25,641 bases of DNA from Prevotella sp. GTDB taxonomy: Bacteria; Bacteroidota; Bacteroidia; Bacteroidales; Bacteroidaceae. This document shows positions 13,952 through 22,754 of the stretch, in pieces. Under the pieces are notes generated by a model. It saw nothing but the letters and a program-made list of their open reading frames with translations, was not told the origin of the DNA and did not search any database. The first letter of the stretch is position 1; every line of letters begins with the position of its first letter. The stretch is from assembly GCA_017632825.1 (NCBI GenBank), contig JAGBQP010000015.1, positions 1-25,641 on the forward strand. Reading direction: 5' to 3'. A program made the position numbers and the translations under genes.

Positions 13952-16900
13952 GCGAAACAATTCACCTATGCGACCAAAGTCTTTTTTCATAATGAGTCCG
14001 ATGCCTTGAGTGTTCAGCGATGAACGGGTGAAGTATCGGTCGTTGGTTTGATTGTAGACTTTGAGAGACAGGTTGCCACTTGGGTAGAGCAGATAGCGGA
14101 TGTCGAAGTCTCCGATGAACGATGGCGTGGCCTGTGTGGCGTTGTCACGATAGCCGAATTGGCCGTTTATGAGTAGGCGGTTGTTTAGCATGCGACCGTT
14201 GACAATTCCTTCATATTCAGCGTTGTTCCAGCCTTCTGTGCCAGTAGAGATGTTTGCACCGAAGTTCCAATCGTCGTTCTTGATGACCGATGACAGTATA
14301 TTGTTGATCTGACTGGAGAGCGTTCCGGAGAGTAGTGACTGCATGGCCAGTGATGTTTGATCTTGTGATGACTGCTCGTTGTTCTGTGTTTGCTGGTAGA
14401 ATCGTCCGATTGTAAGTAGGTAGAGAACCTGCTGATTCATTTCCTGGTCGCCGTTGATAACGGATCGCACCATCTGCTGTTCGTCTGCATTGACAGTGGG
14501 CATGTCGAGGTCGAAGTCAACGCGTGGTGCGTTGGGCTGGCCTGTGATGTTCATGAGACAATTGACACGAATTGTGTTTTGGGAGAATGAGTTGCCGATG
14601 TTGAGATCGGTTAGCGAGACACCCTGGACGGGATAGGACGCTTGTAGTTGCAGGGCTGCGTCATAGGGGTCTCCACCAAAGACAATAGTGCCGCCTGGGT
14701 TGAACATGAAGTTCTTCTTGATAATATTCTGTATGGTGATGCCATAAGTTCCATGATCAACGGTGTAGGTGCCAAACATATTAAATGAACCTTTATTATA
14801 ATATGTGGCACGCAGAACCCCAGCGCCATTCAAGGTTATGTAGTCGCCTGTGCTGGCATCCATAAGCAGTCGTAATGTAGCATCGGGGCTGGCATAGATG
14901 TTGAGGTTGAGGTATAAGTCTGATGACGAAGGCTCGTTGTCGTTGTTATGCGTAGTCTCAGACATTTCTGCTTTGTTGCGGCTCCGCCATGTAATGAACT
15001 CTTGATCGGAAATAGCATCTGGCGATGAGGCATTGTAGGTGAAAACAGAACCTTGCAGAGGCGTGACGTCACAATTGATAGTGACGCGTCCTGGCCGCCC
15101 TTGCAGCGTTACGTCTCCTGCTGCAAATACGGTACCATAGAAATCCTGGTCACCAAAATCTTGAATGTCGTAGCCTTGCAACAGGTCGGTATGTACGTTG
15201 AGGTCGAAAGTGAGGTTTGTCAGGTGTTGATGGTGTATTCCGCCATTCAAGATGCCAACATTGTCGTATTTGTCGTATAGTGGTACGTTATTCAGTAAGA
15301 TATCGTCGGTGACAAGCCGTACGGTGTCGTCACGTAGGGTATAGGTGGTACCTAAAGGCTTGACAGTTGCCTGACCGTCAACGATTAGTAGTCCCTCGAG
15401 CTGCATGGCAGAAAGAGGACCGTGCAGTCGAACGTCACCACGTGCATGACCTCTGACGTTGTCGAGGAACGATTTCGTGAATGAATGAAGAAAATCGATG
15501 TGAGTGCCACGTCCACGAATGTCAAGGTCGATGAAATCGCGATCTGGTGACACATAACCGGTGATAAGGGTCTTGGCGTCAGGTCCGTCGTCGGCTATAG
15601 CATCAATATCGATTTGTTTTAATTGGCGGTTCCAGTCAACGCCCGCGCTTAGAGTTCCCATTCGTCCGTCCTGGAATGTGAAATGGTCGACTGTAAGGTC
15701 GGCATGCATGGAAGGAGTACCCAATGCCGCTGCGATGGTGGCTCGTCCTGTGGCTTTTCCGCCGAAATCGACCGCGTGAAAGTTGACAAGATCTAATATA
15801 TAGGCCACCTCCATTCGATTCAAGTCAACAAAGAGTGAGTCGTCGGCATGCTCTGACGCAAGTCCATTAACAATTATATGCTGTTCACCCTTCTGAATAG
15901 TAAAATGGTTGATGGCAAGTTGTTGCGGGGAGTAAATCATATCAGAAGCTTCCACATGCCATAATTCTTCGCCGATGTAAAGAGGTGAGGGCAGAATGGA
16001 AACACGAGCTTCAGGTTGATTACTGATGTTGCGATACAAGTGCGCAATGGCATCAAATCGTCCGCTCATGGGTATTGACGCGCTGTGATTGTCCCATTGT
16101 AAAGTAGTTGCCAGATTGTTGTCGGCCGCTTTAGCATTCAGCTGAAATTTAAATGGGTTGCCATCCGAAAGAATCTTTGTCAGATTAACATTGGCATACA
16201 TGGTGTCGTTTGGTGTTGAAATGCTGATATGCCCCAATTGATAGCGGTCGCCGTTGTATGTGACATGTGGTAAGTCGGCCTCCAAGTTTAGCTGATGATT
16301 GCCGTCGTTGACAATCGCTGTCAAGTTGATTGGCTCATCAAGGTGCAATTGGATATCAGTTAACTTCTTTAGCCAATCAGTATCTGCAACTGTTACATGG
16401 ATGGCAAAATTGTTGTTTGTGTCATGGGTGAGTTTGGATAAACCTGGCAAAGTCGGGAGACGCGAGCCTATGATATTGGCCATGCTTTGTCCCAAGGTAG
16501 CATAGTCAAAATGTCCCTTCATCTCTGCGTGAGCATAGTCACTGTACAGTTTAATAAAATGGTTGGCTTCATCGTCGTAGCCAGATTCGAGCCGTAGGTA
16601 ATTGACTTCCAGGTCTTTTTCTGGTAAATGGAGATCGGTTAGACTGATGGTGCCAACAGCATCCTTTAAGGATGAGGCATGAATGTCAGCCTCTAATCGT
16701 GTACGTATCCGTTCATCATTAATGGCTAACCATCCTTTGATATTGTTTGTCAGATATTGTCCATCAAGGGTAATGTGGTGATAATCATGACTGTTGTAGG
16801 AAAGGGTAGGGATGTCTCCTGAAACAGATAGATTAACAAGTTGCTTATCCTCAAACTGTCCGCTTGCTTGTAAGTCAGCAGCAAGGACACCAAGTTGCTT

Positions 16901-18163
16901 GTTGTCAAGTATCTGGTCTAGCCGAATGCCATCAGTTGTGATATGTCCGTTGAACTGATGGCTCGCAGTCCATTGAAGTGATGTTTCTACATTTCCAACA
17001 TCTGTCCTAATATCAGCATCAGCATTCAGAATACCTTGTTTGTCGCTATCGATAACCCCCGTCATCCAAATATTACCAAGACGCATTACTGGGTCTGGAA
17101 TCTTTGTTATGTTTTTACTGATAAAGTCAAGCGTTTCGTCACTTACGTGCAACTGCTCGACGATAGCTTGCCATTCGGGATGCTGTGTTCCTTGTTTGTA
17201 ATGTCCTTGTCCTATTATCGTCAGGTCTCCTTTTTCAGAAACTAGACTAAATCGTGGTATACTGATGTCGTGTAGGCCTCCATAAAAAGAAGTTCCCAGC
17301 GTTAGCAAATGCTGATAGTTCTTGAGCCAAGGAATGAAACTTCTTAATTCTGACGGATTAATCTTTGTCTTAGACAATGCACCTTTGAAATGAACCGTTT
17401 CTTTCAGACGTTGACGGTTGTAGGTGGCTGCGAGGCTGTCGAGATGAATCATTGATTCACCTAATTGCAAGTCGAAATCGTATAGCGAGGCATTGTTGTT
17501 TCCAGCAGACAAAATGAATGCCATACGTTGAACAATTAATCCTGACTGTTCATGCAGGGCAAGACGTTTTACCTTGACGTTGAGAGAATCGTCGGTCAAC
17601 GTTTTTAGTATGATATGTGCACTTATATCGTCCAAGTGCAGATGATGAGGATTCAAGCGGTTTGGCGTAGGTGTGATGTCCCACTGATCATAGCTGATGC
17701 TCGAATGTCGCATAATGAACGAATTGATGCGTAAATCGAGGGGAGTGTGCTTTGTTGTGTCTTTTGATGCCAAAGAGTCAAGAACGAACTGGTAATTGGG
17801 AGCCGACAAAGAATCGTTCTTGTAGAATGATGCCCGCATACCGAAAATCTGTGCCGACGAAATGGCTATTTTGCCTTGAGTCAACGGTATCAGTTCTATT
17901 TTTGCAGTTAATCGGTTGGCGCGTAGCATTTCCTTTTGCTGCTGGTCATAGATAAGTATGTCGTCAATGATAATGCGGTTAAAGAACCCTAAGTCAACAT
18001 GGCCGATACTGACTCTTGTGTCAAGTTTCTCTGCAACAACATCAGCAATCCTTCGGCCAATATACTGTTGAATAATTGGCAGGTGGATGGCAACCATCAA
18101 TAGTGTGTACAGACCCAAGAGAGTCCACACTGTCCAGTTGATGATATGCTTTATTTTCTTCAC
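13943..18163 (-). CDS. tamB: TamB/AsmA-like envelope protein (DUF490)
   Basis: A 1406-residue protein with one N-terminal membrane anchor (about residues 9-29) and a very long periplasmic part rich in beta-strands, as in TamB, YhdP and AsmA proteins, which form hydrophobic grooves thought to carry lipids or assist outer-membrane insertion. The AsmA-like start includes RRIADVVAEKLDTRVSIGHV (37-56). The C-terminal TamB region (about 1000-1400) includes FGTYTVDHGTYGI, FNPGGTIVFGGDPYDA and LLNNRLLINGQFGYRDN-like strands. The start codon is GTG at 18163, immediately preceded by an in-frame TAA, so no longer start is possible, and the next Met lies after much of the anchor. No TamA/BamA-like gene is next to it; bamD lies 7 kb away on the other strand. 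The exact cargo is unknown. Confidence 0.88.
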   Translation of the reverse strand: MKKIKHIINWTVWTLLGLYTLLMVAIHLPIIQQYIGRRIADVVAEKLDTRVSIGHVDLGFFNRIIIDDILIYDQQQKEMLRANRLTAKIELIPLTQGKIAISSAQIFGMRASFYKNDSLSAPNYQFVLDSLASKDTTKHTPLDLRINSFIMRHSSISYDQWDITPTPNRLNPHHLHLDDISAHIILKTLTDDSLNVKVKRLALHEQSGLIVQRMAFILSAGNNNASLYDFDLQLGESMIHLDSLAATYNRQRLKETVHFKGALSKTKINPSELRSFIPWLKNYQHLLTLGTSFYGGLHDISIPRFSLVSEKGDLTIIGQGHYKQGTQHPEWQAIVEQLHVSDETLDFISKNITKIPDPVMRLGNIWMTGVIDSDKQGILNADADIRTDVGNVETSLQWTASHQFNGHITTDGIRLDQILDNKQLGVLAADLQASGQFEDKQLVNLSVSGDIPTLSYNSHDYHHITLDGQYLTNNIKGWLAINDERIRTRLEADIHASSLKDAVGTISLTDLHLPEKDLEVNYLRLESGYDDEANHFIKLYSDYAHAEMKGHFDYATLGQSMANIIGSRLPTLPGLSKLTHDTNNNFAIHVTVADTDWLKKLTDIQLHLDEPINLTAIVNDGNHQLNLEADLPHVTYNGDRYQLGHISISTPNDTMYANVNLTKILSDGNPFKFQLNAKAADNNLATTLQWDNHSASIPMSGRFDAIAHLYRNISNQPEARVSILPSPLYIGEELWHVEASDMIYSPQQLAINHFTIQKGEQHIIVNGLASEHADDSLFVDLNRMEVAYILDLVNFHAVDFGGKATGRATIAAALGTPSMHADLTVDHFTFQDGRMGTLSAGVDWNRQLKQIDIDAIADDGPDAKTLITGYVSPDRDFIDLDIRGRGTHIDFLHSFTKSFLDNVRGHARGDVRLHGPLSAMQLEGLLIVDGQATVKPLGTTYTLRDDTVRLVTDDILLNNVPLYDKYDNVGILNGGIHHQHLTNLTFDLNVHTDLLQGYDIQDFGDQDFYGTVFAAGDVTLQGRPGRVTINCDVTPLQGSVFTYNASSPDAISDQEFITWRSRNKAEMSETTHNNDNEPSSSDLYLNLNIYASPDATLRLLMDASTGDYITLNGAGVLRATYYNKGSFNMFGTYTVDHGTYGITIQNIIKKNFMFNPGGTIVFGGDPYDAALQLQASYPVQGVSLTDLNIGNSFSQNTIRVNCLMNITGQPNAPRVDFDLDMPTVNADEQQMVRSVINGDQEMNQQVLYLLTIGRFYQQTQNNEQSSQDQTSLAMQSLLSGTLSSQINNILSSVIKNDDWNFGANISTGTEGWNNAEYEGIVNGRMLNNRLLINGQFGYRDNATQATPSFIGDFDIRYLLYPSGNLSLKVYNQTNDRYFTRSSLNTQGIGLIMKKDFGRIGELFRKR

Positions 18164-18214
18164 TTAGTTGTCAGTTAGAGATAGCAAAAACTTTTGCAGT
18201 TGCCGATGATGATG

Positions 18215-18222
18215 CAAATTTA
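18215..18222 (-). promoter_or_regulatory. Possible -7 element of the tamB-like gene
   Basis: On the minus strand TAAATTTG followed by CATC fits TAnnTTTG, 52 bases before the GTG start. No TTTG is found at the proper upstream spacing. The same extended sequence, TTTGCATC, occurs in the divergent nqr promoter. The leader also holds the palindrome GCAAAA-AC-TTTTGC (18184-18197). Confidence 0.4.
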
Positions 18223-18262
18223 CGACAAAAACTTGTGAATGCGTCATTTTTCGTTCTAAAAA

Positions 18263-18294
18263 TCTGTGAATCTCCATAATTTTTATTAATTTTG
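18263..18294 (+). promoter_or_regulatory. Promoter of the nqr operon
   Basis: TCTG (18263-18266, one mismatch to TTTG), 20 bases, then TAATTTTG (18287-18294). Transcription should begin near 18298-18301, giving a leader of about 35 bases to the nqrA ATG. A small inverted repeat, ATCGC-TTTAC-GCGAT (18296-18310), lies at the presumed start of the transcript. Confidence 0.65.
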
Positions 18295-18333
18295 CATCGC
18301 TTTACGCGATAATCTAATTAAACATTTATATAA

Positions 18334-19677
18334 ATGGCAAATGTAATCAAGTTACGTAAAGGCTTGGACATCCAACTTCAAGGCAAGGCTGAGGAGAAAA
18401 AAATCCAGTTGAAGTCGAACGGCCAGTATGCACTGGTACCCGATGATTTCGAGGGAGTCACTCCGAAGGTCGTTGTCAAGGAGGGCGACAAAGTCAAAGC
18501 CGGGGATGCGCTGTTTGTCAATAAACAGTATCCCGAAGTGAAGTTTGCCTCGCCTGTCAGCGGTACTGTCCGCGAGGTGGTACGTGGCGAACGCAGGAAA
18601 GTGCTCTGCATCAAGGTCGATGCTGACAGCCAGCAGGAGTTTACGGACTTCGGTAAGAAAGATGTCGGCGCGATGACGGGCGAGCAAGTCATTAACGCAT
18701 TGTTGGAAGCAGGTCTTTTTGGTTACATCAACCAGTTGCCTTATGCTGTGTCCACGAATCCGAGTGTCCAGCCTAAGGCAATTTTTGTATCCGCCCTGCG
18801 CGACAAGCCTTTGGCTGCCGACTTTGAGTTTGAGGTCAAGGGGCAGGAGCTGGACTTCCAGGCAGGTCTTACGGCTCTCTCGAAGATTGCCAAGACCTAT
18901 TTGGGTGTTGGTGTAGGCTCTTCTCTGGAGGGTATGAAAGACGTTGATGTTAATGTCTTCGATGGCAAGTGCCCAGCTGGCAATGTCGGCGTTCAGGTGA
19001 ACCATCTTGACCCCGTTAACAAGGGTGAGGTGGTGTGGACCATCGGTGATCCTACAGTCGTGCTGTTCATCGGCCGTCTATTCAATACCGGCAAAGTGAA
19101 CCTGATGCGTACTGTAGCTCTCTGCGGTAGCGAGGTCAATAGCCCCGCCTATGTTGATATGCTGGTGGGTGAGGAACTCTCAACGCTGCTCTCAAACAGC
19201 TACGATGCCAGCAAAAGCGTCCGTATCATCAATGGCAATGTGCTGACCGGTAAGCCGACGACGAAGGATGGCTTCCTTGGGGCACACACTTCTGAGATTA
19301 CCGTTATCCCAGAGGGTAACGATGCCGATGAGATGTTGGGTTGGATACTTCCCCGCTTCAAGCAGTTCTCCGTGAACCGCAGTTATTTCTCTTGGCTCTG
19401 CGGTAAGAAGGAGTATGCTCTCGATGCCCGTGTGAAGGGTGGCGAGCGCCACATGATTATGAGTGGCGAGTACGACAAAGTACTGCCGATGGATATCTAT
19501 GGCGAATACCTCATTAAGGCTATTATCGCTGGCGATATCGACCGTCAGGAGGCACTTGGCATCTACGAGGTAAGTCCAGAAGACTTTGCATTGGCAGAGT
19601 TTGTGGATAGCTCGAAGCTTGAACTGCAACGCATTGTCCGTGAAGGACTTAATATTTTACGTAAAGAAAACGCATAA
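18334..19677 (+). CDS. nqrA: Na+-translocating NADH:quinone reductase subunit A
   Basis: Subunit A of the six-subunit NQR complex, which oxidises NADH, reduces quinone and pumps sodium out across the inner membrane. NqrA is the cytoplasmic subunit associated with quinone binding. The protein has 447 residues, with the family start IKLRKGLDIQLQGKAE (5-20) and the biotinyl-like fold VVVKEGDKVKAGDALF and FASPVSGTVREVVRGERR, followed by FVSALRDKPLAADF and SYFSWLCGKKEYALDAR. No membrane segments are seen. There is no Shine-Dalgarno sequence; the upstream bases are A/T-rich. It is the first gene of nqrABCDEF, with nqrB five bases later. Codon use is distinctly GC-richer than in the left end of the window, consistent with high expression. 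Confidence 0.96.
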   Translation: MANVIKLRKGLDIQLQGKAEEKKIQLKSNGQYALVPDDFEGVTPKVVVKEGDKVKAGDALFVNKQYPEVKFASPVSGTVREVVRGERRKVLCIKVDADSQQEFTDFGKKDVGAMTGEQVINALLEAGLFGYINQLPYAVSTNPSVQPKAIFVSALRDKPLAADFEFEVKGQELDFQAGLTALSKIAKTYLGVGVGSSLEGMKDVDVNVFDGKCPAGNVGVQVNHLDPVNKGEVVWTIGDPTVVLFIGRLFNTGKVNLMRTVALCGSEVNSPAYVDMLVGEELSTLLSNSYDASKSVRIINGNVLTGKPTTKDGFLGAHTSEITVIPEGNDADEMLGWILPRFKQFSVNRSYFSWLCGKKEYALDARVKGGERHMIMSGEYDKVLPMDIYGEYLIKAIIAGDIDRQEALGIYEVSPEDFALAEFVDSSKLELQRIVREGLNILRKENA

Positions 19678-19682
19678 CGAAT

Positions 19683-20843
19683 ATGAAAGCATTACGAAAT
19701 TATCTTAATAAGGTAAAGCCGAACTTCGAAGAGGGTGGCAAGCTGCATGCTTTCCGTTCGGTGTTCGACGGCTTTGAGACCTTCCTTTATGTGCCCAACG
19801 ACACGGCGAAGGCTGGTGGCGTGAACGTTCACGACGCTATCGACTCAAAGCGTATTATGAGTATGGTGGTCATCGCCCTGATGCCAGCCATGCTGTTTGG
19901 TATGTATAATATCGGCTACCAGAACTATCTGGCTGCCGGCACGCTTGCAACGGCAGGTTTCTTCGAGATTTTCCTGTTTGGCTTCCTGGCTGTGCTGCCT
20001 AAGATTCTCGTCAGCTACATTGTTGGTCTCGGCATCGAGTTTGCCTGGGCACAGTGGAAAGGTGAGGAGATCCAGGAGGGCTACCTCGTCTCAGGTATCA
20101 TCATTCCGCTGATTATCCCCATCGGCTGTCCGCTGTGGATGCTGGCTCTGGCATGCGCCTTCTCGGTCATCTTCTGTAAGGAGATATTCGGCGGTACGGG
20201 TATGAACATCTTTAACCCAGCTATCGCTGCCCGTATGTTCCTGTTCTTTGCCTATCCGTCGAAGATGACGGGCGACCAGGTATGGGTGGCTCAAGACTCT
20301 ATCTTCGGACTGGGTAACACGCTGCCCGACGGCTTCACCGCTGCCACACCGCTTGGTCAGATGGCTCAGGGTATTACTCCCGATGTGTCTATTTGCGATA
20401 TGATTTGCGGATTTATTCCCGGTTCCATTGGTGAGACTTCACTCATTGCCATCGCTATCGGTGCTGCTATTTTGCTTTGGACTGGCATCGCTTCTTGGCG
20501 TACCATGTTGAGCGTCTTCGTTGGTGGTGCCGTTCTGGCTTTCGTCTTTGATCAGACGGGTCAGTCGATGACATGGTGGCATCACTTCGTACTGGGCGGC
20601 TTCGCTTTTGGTGCTGTGTTTATGGCTACCGACCCTGTGACCTCTTGTCGCACCACATGTGGCCAGTACATCTACGGCTTCCTTATCGGTGCGATGGCTG
20701 TTATCATTCGCGTGATGAATGCCGGCTATCCTGAGGGCATGATGCTCGCTATCTTCTTTGGTAATATGTTTGCTCCTACGATTGACCACTTTGTGGTTGC
20801 CCGTAACATTTCGAAACGACAGAAGAGAGGAGGTACAAAATGA
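19683..20843 (+). CDS. nqrB: Na+-translocating NADH:quinone reductase subunit B
   Basis: A 386-residue polytopic membrane subunit that carries covalently bound FMN and riboflavin and takes part in Na+ transport. It begins MKALRNYLNKVKPNFEEGGK, typical for NqrB. About ten hydrophobic segments include 58-77, 88-118, 135-165, 251-269 and 275-290. The flavinylation site is DGFTAAT (216-222), with Thr222 as the expected FMN-linked residue. The usual motif is S/T-G-A-T; here Ala replaces Gly. Other family motifs: FCKEIFGGTGMNIFNPA (164-180), MATDPVTSCRT (314-324) and NMFAPTIDHF (361-370). The stop overlaps the nqrC start (ATGA), and the end of the gene holds the nqrC ribosome-binding sequence. FMN attachment needs an ApbE transferase, not present in the window. 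Confidence 0.96.
   Translation: MKALRNYLNKVKPNFEEGGKLHAFRSVFDGFETFLYVPNDTAKAGGVNVHDAIDSKRIMSMVVIALMPAMLFGMYNIGYQNYLAAGTLATAGFFEIFLFGFLAVLPKILVSYIVGLGIEFAWAQWKGEEIQEGYLVSGIIIPLIIPIGCPLWMLALACAFSVIFCKEIFGGTGMNIFNPAIAARMFLFFAYPSKMTGDQVWVAQDSIFGLGNTLPDGFTAATPLGQMAQGITPDVSICDMICGFIPGSIGETSLIAIAIGAAILLWTGIASWRTMLSVFVGGAVLAFVFDQTGQSMTWWHHFVLGGFAFGAVFMATDPVTSCRTTCGQYIYGFLIGAMAVIIRVMNAGYPEGMMLAIFFGNMFAPTIDHFVVARNISKRQKRGGTK
20829..20834 (+). promoter_or_regulatory. Strong ribosome-binding site of nqrC
   Basis: GGAGGT, part of a longer AGAGAGGAGGT run, five bases before the nqrC ATG and inside the last codons of nqrB. It is a full match to the Shine-Dalgarno core, unusual in this phylum, and it supports the nqrC start. 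Confidence 0.6.
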
Positions 20844-21457
20844 AACTGAATACTAACAGCAACGCGTACATTATAATATATAGCGCGATACTCGTGGTCA
20901 TCGTGGCCTTCCTGTTGGCCTTCGTCTATCAGGCTCTGAAGCCTATGCAGGATGCCAATGTGGCCCTCGATGTGAAGAAGCAGATTCTCTATTCGCTGAA
21001 CATCCGCAACCTGGACGGTGCAGAGGCAGAAGCCAAGTATGCCGAGGTGGTGAAGGAAGAGAATGACGTTGAAGGCCAAAAGATTTATTCTTGCACCGTT
21101 GACGGACAGGATATCGTTGTTGCTAGCCTGAAAGGTATGGGCCTTTGGGGCGGTATCAGCGGTTATCTTGCTATCGATAATGATAATAAAGTCTATGGTG
21201 CTTACTTCAATCATGAGAGTGAGACTGCTGGCTTGGGTGCAGAAATCAAGGATTCTCAGGCCTGGCAGGAGAAGTTCATTGGCAAGAAGATCTTCGATGA
21301 GAATGGCAATGTGATTCTCTCTGTTGTGAAGAAGGTTGACAATCCTGAGTCGCAGGTTGACTGCGTGACGGGTGCTACGCTGACTTCCAACGGTGTGGAT
21401 GCTATGCTGAAAGACTGCTTGAAGAATGTTAAACCAATTAAGGTAGAGGAGGAGTAA
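20840..21457 (+). CDS. nqrC: Na+-translocating NADH:quinone reductase subunit C
   Basis: A 205-residue subunit with one N-terminal membrane helix (about residues 9-29) and a periplasmic FMN-binding domain. The FMN is linked by phosphoester to Thr180 in VTGATLTSNG (177-186), a proper match to the S/T-G-A-T flavinylation motif. MGLWGGISGYLAI (100-112) and ETAGLGAEI (128-136) are hallmark NqrC/RnfG segments. It is shorter than the roughly 260 residues of Vibrio-type NqrC. The ATG overlaps the nqrB stop by four bases. nqrD starts three bases after its stop. Confidence 0.96.
   Translation: MKLNTNSNAYIIIYSAILVVIVAFLLAFVYQALKPMQDANVALDVKKQILYSLNIRNLDGAEAEAKYAEVVKEENDVEGQKIYSCTVDGQDIVVASLKGMGLWGGISGYLAIDNDNKVYGAYFNHESETAGLGAEIKDSQAWQEKFIGKKIFDENGNVILSVVKKVDNPESQVDCVTGATLTSNGVDAMLKDCLKNVKPIKVEEE
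21448..21453 (+). promoter_or_regulatory. Strong ribosome-binding site of nqrD
   Basis: GGAGGA within GAGGAGGAG, seven bases before the nqrD ATG. It lies over the C-terminal glutamate codons of nqrC, so coding constraint may explain part of it. Confidence 0.5.
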
Positions 21458-21460
21458 ACT

Positions 21461-22084
21461 ATGGCATTATTCAGTAAACAAAATAAGGAGGCTTTCACGA
21501 ACCCGTTGAACATCGACCACCCAATCCTCGGACAGGTGTTGGGTATCTGCTCGGCCCTCGCCGTCACATCGCAGCTTAAGCCTGCTATCGTGATGGGCCT
21601 TGCTGTAACCGTTATTACAGCCTTCTCAAACACGATTATCTCTATCATCCGCAACACCATTCCTAACCGCATCCGTATTGTGGTTCAGTTAGTAGTTGTA
21701 GCTGCGCTTGTAACTATTGTATCGCAGATACTGAAGGCTTTCGCCTACGACGTCAGTGTTCAACTCTCTGTGTATGTCGGTCTGATTATCACCAACTGTA
21801 TCCTGATGGGTCGTCTCGAGGCCTTCGCCATGCAGAACAAGCCCTGGCCTTCGTTCCTGGACGGTGTGGGTAATGGTCTCGGCTATGCCATGATTTTGGT
21901 CATCGTGGGTGCCGTGCGTGAGTTCCTGGGCCGCGGCTCGCTGCTGGGCTTCCAGATTATCCCCGACTGCATCTACGACTTCGGCTATGTGAACAACGGT
22001 ATGATGACGATGCCGGCAATGGCACTCATCCTCGTTGGTTGTGTGATTTGGGTACATCGTGCATATTTTTATAAGGAGAAATAA
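21461..22084 (+). CDS. nqrD: Na+-translocating NADH:quinone reductase subunit D
   Basis: A 207-residue membrane subunit with about six helices. Together with NqrE it forms the pair that holds an intramembrane iron site through cysteines. Cys30 (LGICSALAVT) and Cys113 (TNCILMGRLEAF) are in the conserved places. Other motifs: NPLNIDHPILGQVLG (14-28), RNTIPNRIRI (64-73), FLDGVGNGLGY and REFLGRGSLLG. nqrE starts three bases after the stop. Length and motif order are normal for NqrD and distinct from RnfE, given the NqrA and NqrF partners. Confidence 0.96.
   Translation: MALFSKQNKEAFTNPLNIDHPILGQVLGICSALAVTSQLKPAIVMGLAVTVITAFSNTIISIIRNTIPNRIRIVVQLVVVAALVTIVSQILKAFAYDVSVQLSVYVGLIITNCILMGRLEAFAMQNKPWPSFLDGVGNGLGYAMILVIVGAVREFLGRGSLLGFQIIPDCIYDFGYVNNGMMTMPAMALILVGCVIWVHRAYFYKEK
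22073..22078 (+). promoter_or_regulatory. Ribosome-binding site of nqrE
   Basis: AAGGAG, nine bases before the nqrE ATG at 22088, inside the final lysine and glutamate codons of nqrD. It is a good Shine-Dalgarno match at ideal spacing. Confidence 0.5.
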
Positions 22085-22087
22085 GAT

Positions 22088-22714
22088 ATGGAACACGCAA
22101 TATCATTACTTTTTAGGTCCATCTTCGTGGACAATATGATCTTCGCATTCTTCCTCGGCATGTGCTCTTATCTGGCTGTGTCAAAGACCGTGAAGACCTC
22201 GCTGGGACTGGGACTCGCTGTGACCTTCGTGCTCACTGTGACCGTTCCCGTTAACTATCTGTTGCAGACTAAGGTGCTGGGTCCCGACTGCCTCGTTGCA
22301 GGTGTAGACCTGAGCTACCTGTCGTTCATCCTCTTTATTGCTGTGATTGCCGGTATGGTGCAACTTGTGGAGATGACGGTAGAAAAGTACTCGCCATCGC
22401 TCTACGCTGCTCTGGGTATCTTCCTGCCGCTGATTGCCGTGAACTGTGCCATCATGGGTGCTTCGCTGTTCATGCAGCAGCGCATTCTCATGGAGCCTAC
22501 CAATTCGCAGGCCATCACCTCTATCTGGGACGCTGTCATCTATGGCTTCGGCTCGGGTATCGGTTGGACGCTGGCTATTGTGGCCATGGGCGCTATTCGT
22601 GAGAAGATGCAGTACTCTGATGTTCCCAAGCCATTGCAGGGACTCGGCATTGTATTTATTACTGTCGGTCTCATGGCTATGGCAATGATGTGCTTCTCTG
22701 GACTGAACATATAA
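22088..22714 (+). CDS. nqrE: Na+-translocating NADH:quinone reductase subunit E
   Basis: A 208-residue polytopic membrane subunit, partner of NqrD. The two iron-binding cysteines are Cys26 ([11 protein letters not shown]) and Cys120 (VNCAIMGAS), in the same inverted arrangement as in NqrD. It begins [19 protein letters not shown] as in the family and carries [20 protein letters not shown] (96-115). [20 protein letters not shown] near the C-terminus is also typical. A 40-base spacer with repeated GAATTGAA separates it from nqrF, unlike the tight junctions elsewhere in the operon. Confidence 0.96.
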   Translation: MEHAISLLFRSIFVDNMIFAFFLGMCSYLAVSKTVKTSLGLGLAVTFVLTVTVPVNYLLQTKVLGPDCLVAGVDLSYLSFILFIAVIAGMVQLVEMTVEKYSPSLYAALGIFLPLIAVNCAIMGASLFMQQRILMEPTNSQAITSIWDAVIYGFGSGIGWTLAIVAMGAIREKMQYSDVPKPLQGLGIVFITVGLMAMAMMCFSGLNI

Positions 22715-22719
22715 TTGTA

Positions 22720-22751
22720 GAATTGAAAAATTATAGAATTGAAGAATTGAA
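22720..22751 (+). repeat. Three GAATTGAA repeats between nqrE and nqrF
   Basis: GAATTGAA occurs at 22720-22727, 22736-22743 and 22744-22751; the last two are adjacent and end just before the nqrF ATG at 22755. They fill most of the only sizeable spacer in the nqr operon. They could be a simple-sequence expansion or an A-rich translation start region. Confidence 0.7.
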
Positions 22752-22754
22752 ATT

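Noticed and set aside
18211..18297. Riboswitch or structured leader before nqrA
   Set aside because: The predicted leader is only about 35 bases with a 5-bp hairpin, too short for a known riboswitch class.
18352..19005. 217-residue open frame on the minus strand opposite nqrA
   Set aside because: Antisense to a well-supported NqrA gene with strong codon bias; such bias often leaves long antisense frames. No family features seen.
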